This document shows, one piece after another, positions 30,348-32,528 of a stretch of 32,528 bases of DNA. The position numbers and the translations under genes were made by a program. Position 1 is the stretch's first letter, and each line of letters opens with the position of its first letter. Below the pieces are notes generated by a model. It was not told where the DNA came from. It worked only from the letters and a program-made list of their open reading frames with translations, and did no database searches. The DNA comes from Desulfosporosinus sp. BRH_c37 (GTDB lineage Bacteria; Bacillota; Desulfitobacteriia; Desulfitobacteriales; Desulfitobacteriaceae), in contig LOEW01000196.1 in assembly GCA_001516045.1 (NCBI GenBank), forward strand, positions 1 to 32,528, written 5' to 3'.

Positions 30348-30375
30348 GTAGGGGCACTTCATGAATCGCCCCTAC
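30348..30375. repeat. REP-like palindrome GTAGGGGC...GCCCCTAC
   Basis: GTAGGGGC (30348-30355) pairs with GCCCCTAC (30368-30375) around a partly palindromic centre (TTCATGAA). Very similar palindromes are scattered as intergenic repeats in many bacterial genomes. It lies just after the hydrogenase operon and before a strong terminator. Confidence 0.6.
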
Positions 30376-30452
30376 GTAACTATTGTATGCATGTCGAGAT
30401 GAACTAATCGCTGCGAGTGGGCGCGCCTGAACGTGCTCCATAAATATTGCGT

Positions 30453-30499
30453 AAAAGACACAGGGAAGTACATGACGATGTACTTCCCTGTGTCTTTTT
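30453..30499. terminator. Perfect 21-bp bidirectional terminator
   Basis: AAAAGACACAGGGAAGTACAT (30453-30473) and its exact complement (30478-30498) enclose GACG. T-runs follow on both strands (TTTTT on plus, TTTT on minus). It sits between convergent hyaD and hypB and would end both operons. Confidence 0.9.
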
Positions 30500-30533
30500 G
30501 TTACCCTAAACAAAGCTTCAAATTAATTATAGC

Positions 30534-31214
30534 TCACATCTTATTTCCCTGATAATCCTTGACTGCTTGTCTTAGCCAACTTGTCCACCTCTCAAGGCCA
30601 TTTCCATTCCGACAAGAAACCTCGAAAATCTGAATGTCCGGATTAATCGCAAGGATATCTTGTTTCATGTTCTCCATATTTACGTCTGTAAACGCTTCAA
30701 GGTCCATCTTATTTAAAACAACCGCTTTAGCATTACGGAAGATCACAGGATATTTAGCCGGCTTGTCATCTCCTTCAACAATACTTAAGACTATAACTTT
30801 AAAAGCCTCTCCTAGATCAAAATCAGCAGGACAAACAAGATTCCCAACGTTTTCTATAACCATAAGATCCGTCGCTTGCCAATTAAACGCAGGCATTGCA
30901 TTACTTACCATTTTACTGTCCAAATGACATCCGCCGCCGGTATTAATCTGAATAACCGGAACCTCGTGAGCGGAAATGCGATCCGCATCTCTACTTGTAA
31001 ATATATCTCCCTCAATAACTCCTACATGCATGTCCACAATTAAAAGGGGCAAGGTCTTCTCCAAAAGAGAGGTCTTCCCTGCGCCGGGCGAACCTATCAC
31101 ATTAATGGCTAAACAATTATTTTTACGGAAATGTTCGCGGTTTACTTCCGCTTGGATATCATTTGAACTAAGCAAATTCGCCATCACTTCAATTTCACGA
31201 CGCTTAGGTTCCAT
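30534..31214 (-). CDS. hypB: Hydrogenase nickel-insertion GTPase HypB
   Basis: A 226-residue SIMIBI-class GTPase that with HypA delivers nickel to the large subunit. Walker A is GSPGAGKTSLL, the metal-site region is NTGGGCHLD with the following VIENVGNLVCPADFDLGE, and the G4 motif is LNKMD. There is no N-terminal His-rich nickel store and no CxxCGC motif. The ATG follows the hypA stop directly with GGAGG upstream. It ends against a bidirectional terminator. Confidence 0.96.
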   Translation of the reverse strand: MEPKRREIEVMANLLSSNDIQAEVNREHFRKNNCLAINVIGSPGAGKTSLLEKTLPLLIVDMHVGVIEGDIFTSRDADRISAHEVPVIQINTGGGCHLDSKMVSNAMPAFNWQATDLMVIENVGNLVCPADFDLGEAFKVIVLSIVEGDDKPAKYPVIFRNAKAVVLNKMDLEAFTDVNMENMKQDILAINPDIQIFEVSCRNGNGLERWTSWLRQAVKDYQGNKM

Positions 31215-31556
31215 TTATTCAACCTCCAGACTTTCAAGTAAAAGTTCCTCTCCCTGAATGACTTCAATACCAGTATTTTGACACTTCGGACAGAGAAAAA
31301 ACATAGTGCTCACTGTGAATTCAAATTGACAATTTCGGCAACGACCTCGCACCGGAACTCGCTCAATAATTAGCTCTGCTCCTTCACATATGGTATCTTT
31401 GCAAAAAGCCTCAAACGCCATCTGTAAGGCATCTGGTTGTGCATTTGTGAGTTCTCCGACTTTAAGTTTAACCTCCAGTACTCGCTTTATTTCATGTTGA
31501 GAGAGGGTCTGTTCAATTACCTCAAAAACTCCTCCCATCAATGACATTTCGTGCAT
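31215..31556 (-). CDS. hypA: Hydrogenase nickel metallochaperone HypA
   Basis: A 113-residue protein with the nickel-binding N-terminus MHEMSL and a zinc site formed by CRNC and CPKC. The acidic helix LQMAFEAFCKDTICEGAEL is typical. AAGGAGG lies six bases before the ATG. It forms a two-gene operon with hypB, convergent to the hydrogenase structural operon. No -24/-12 element was seen upstream, so its control may differ from that of the structural genes. Confidence 0.96.
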   Translation of the reverse strand: MHEMSLMGGVFEVIEQTLSQHEIKRVLEVKLKVGELTNAQPDALQMAFEAFCKDTICEGAELIIERVPVRGRCRNCQFEFTVSTMFFLCPKCQNTGIEVIQGEELLLESLEVE

Positions 31557-31917
31557 CTGTTTCCTCCTTCATGAATGAAACAACTATCTTCATTTCTTAG
31601 GAATATATTTTCAATGTTTAAAGTATAAGGCTTTTAGAGGTTTCTATACGTTGCTAAGGCCATGTATCCTACTGTATATAGTTCGACAGGAGAGGTAGAT
31701 ATCCTCTATGAAGCCGAGATTATTAAAATACACGAGCAATTTCAGGTTGGTTCTCGCCAGCTATTTGATGAAATCGCGTAAAAATAATTAATCGAGTTAC
31801 AATGCATATATTGTCAATTGAGAATTCCTGTTTTCTAGAATATGAAGGAATAGTGTTCTTCTTGTTGGATAGAATAATAATGTGTTGCAAGACAACTGAA
31901 AAGGAGGATGGTTGCAT
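31557..31917. other. Divergent intergenic region hypA / sasp
   Basis: About 360 AT-rich bases. A plus-strand 39-codon open stretch from ATG 31662 to TAA 31781 (MYPTVYSSTGEVDILYEAEI start) looks protein-like but has no ribosome site and is probably a remnant. The promoters for hypA and for the spore protein must lie here; I could not assign either with confidence. Confidence 0.35.
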
Positions 31918-32139
31918 ATGAGTAGAAATACACCTGAAGTTCCTGAATCCGAAAGACAGTTGGATAAACTCAAGTGGGAAGTAGCTGAAGAACTACAATT
32001 AGACGATGATATTCAAGAAAAGGGTTTTGCAAATATGACCACTCGTGAAGTCGGTCAAATTGGCGGTAATATGGTCAAAAAAATGATTACCTTTGCAGAG
32101 CAGGAAATGGCTGAACAGGGTTCAGATATTATCGACTAG
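31918..32139 (+). CDS. Alpha/beta-type small acid-soluble spore protein
   Basis: A 73-residue protein from the ATG at 31918, ten bases after GGAGG. It has the family's two conserved blocks: LDKLKWEVAEELQL, containing the site normally cut by the germination protease GPR, and NMTTREVGQIGGNMVKKMI. These proteins coat and protect spore DNA and supply amino acids at germination. The N-terminus is acidic and lacks the usual Asn/Gln-rich stretch. Presence of this gene shows the host makes endospores. Transcription would be expected in the forespore (sigma G), but I could not assign the promoter. Confidence 0.9.
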   Translation: MSRNTPEVPESERQLDKLKWEVAEELQLDDDIQEKGFANMTTREVGQIGGNMVKKMITFAEQEMAEQGSDIID

Positions 32140-32241
32140 AAACGTTACTATAACTCAAGTTAACCAACTTCAAAGAATCCATTTTTAAAATTAAAAATCT
32201 AAAAATTATTCAAAGATGAGTTAATTAATTTTAACTTTATT

Positions 32242-32276
32242 GAAAGGGACGATCGATTACCACGATCGTCCCTTTC
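32242..32276. terminator. Perfect 14-bp hairpin after sasp
   Basis: GAAAGGGACGATCG (32242-32255) pairs exactly with CGATCGTCCCTTTC (32263-32276) around a 7-base loop. T-runs are short (TTTC) but the stem is strong; it is the likely end of the spore protein transcript. Confidence 0.6.
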
Positions 32277-32327
32277 CGAATTTCTATCTGCTGCTAAAGA
32301 CTATCCATCCGTGAATGATTCATCTAA

Positions 32328-32528
32328 TAGTGAGACTCCCACTTCAAGTTGGAGTGGTGCCCCGTACTCCGCTTCGGTGACGATAGTCTCCAGTACGATA
32401 GTCTCCGGTGGAGAGTATCGCCGAAGCCGTGATCCCTAAAGGAATACTTATCGGCGTAGGATAGAGTATCGCCGAGCCGCCCCCCCTATAGAAACACTTA
32501 GCGGCGAAGGAGGTAGAGTCCATCCTAC
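32328..32528. repeat. Palindromic repeat element, partial at window edge
   Basis: Begins GTGAGACTCCCACTT, then TTGGAGTGGTGCCCCGTACT and CTTCGGTGACGATAGTCTCC, clearly related over about 65 bases to the element at 15556. It then continues with further repeats of a shorter motif (agtatcgccg, cttatcggcg, cttagcggcg) up to the window end. The second half is not present in the 15.6 kb copy. Probably an IS200/IS605-derived or REP-like cluster; its full extent is unknown. Confidence 0.5.

Noticed and set aside
30322..30513. Minus-strand ORF overlapping the REP-like palindrome and terminator
   Set aside because: It is made of the palindrome and terminator sequence and has no ribosome site.
31662..31781. 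39-codon ORF between hypA and the spore protein gene
   Set aside because: No ribosome site; composition is protein-like but evidence is too thin to call a gene.

Overview
The window looks like chromosomal DNA of a spore-forming, anaerobic, low-to-middle GC Clostridium-type Firmicute, most like Desulfosporosinus or Desulfitobacterium. This is inferred from the gene set: an alpha/beta small acid-soluble spore protein, BofC-like proteins, strong AGGAGG ribosome sites, a yebC-bofC-ruvC-ruvA neighbourhood, a periplasmic [NiFe] uptake hydrogenase with its maturation genes, and multi-cluster ferredoxins. No rRNA, tRNA or CRISPR array was found.

Region 1 (1-4400), mostly minus strand. A gene with a Thr/Gln/Gly-rich tandem-repeat tail runs off the left edge. 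Next is an IS607-like element with a full-length tnpB-like gene and a decayed serine-recombinase tnpA. It sits directly downstream of ruvA, ruvC and a BofC-like gene.

Region 2 (4400-16750), an accessory region that appears to have been inserted into a once continuous yebC-bofC-ruvC-ruvA operon. The bofC leader occurs three times in the same orientation: intact gene at 4.4 kb, second gene plus an internally deleted ruvC fragment at 13.4-13.9 kb, and leader plus five codons at 16.7 kb beside yebC. Between the copies lie a truncated multihaem cytochrome, a nucleotidyltransferase with an internal TGA followed by a HEPN fragment, a secreted metzincin-type protease with Ig-like domains, a lipoprotein, a LytTR response regulator with a giant two-kinase hybrid sensor, an unknown protein, an EamA transporter and a four-cluster ferredoxin. 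IS200/IS605-like palindromes lie upstream of the transporter.

Region 3 (16797-18653): yebC and cysK on the minus strand.

Region 4 (18771-31556), a hydrogenase island. hypF-hypC-hypD-hypE plus a DUF3842-type gene run leftward. Divergent to them is a regulator that joins ferredoxin clusters, an [FeFe]-hydrogenase-like domain, another Fe-S motif, a sigma-54 AAA+ domain and a Fis-type HTH. It is followed by a large palindrome, a terminator, a good -24/-12 promoter and the structural operon: small subunit (Tat signal), large subunit, cytochrome b and maturation protease. A perfect bidirectional hairpin separates these from convergent hypA-hypB. The simplest reading is that the regulator senses H2 or redox state through its hydrogenase-like domain and switches on the [NiFe] enzyme with sigma-54 RNA polymerase; this is inference.

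Region 5 (31557-32528): a small acid-soluble spore protein, a terminator, and another copy of the palindromic repeat family at the right edge.
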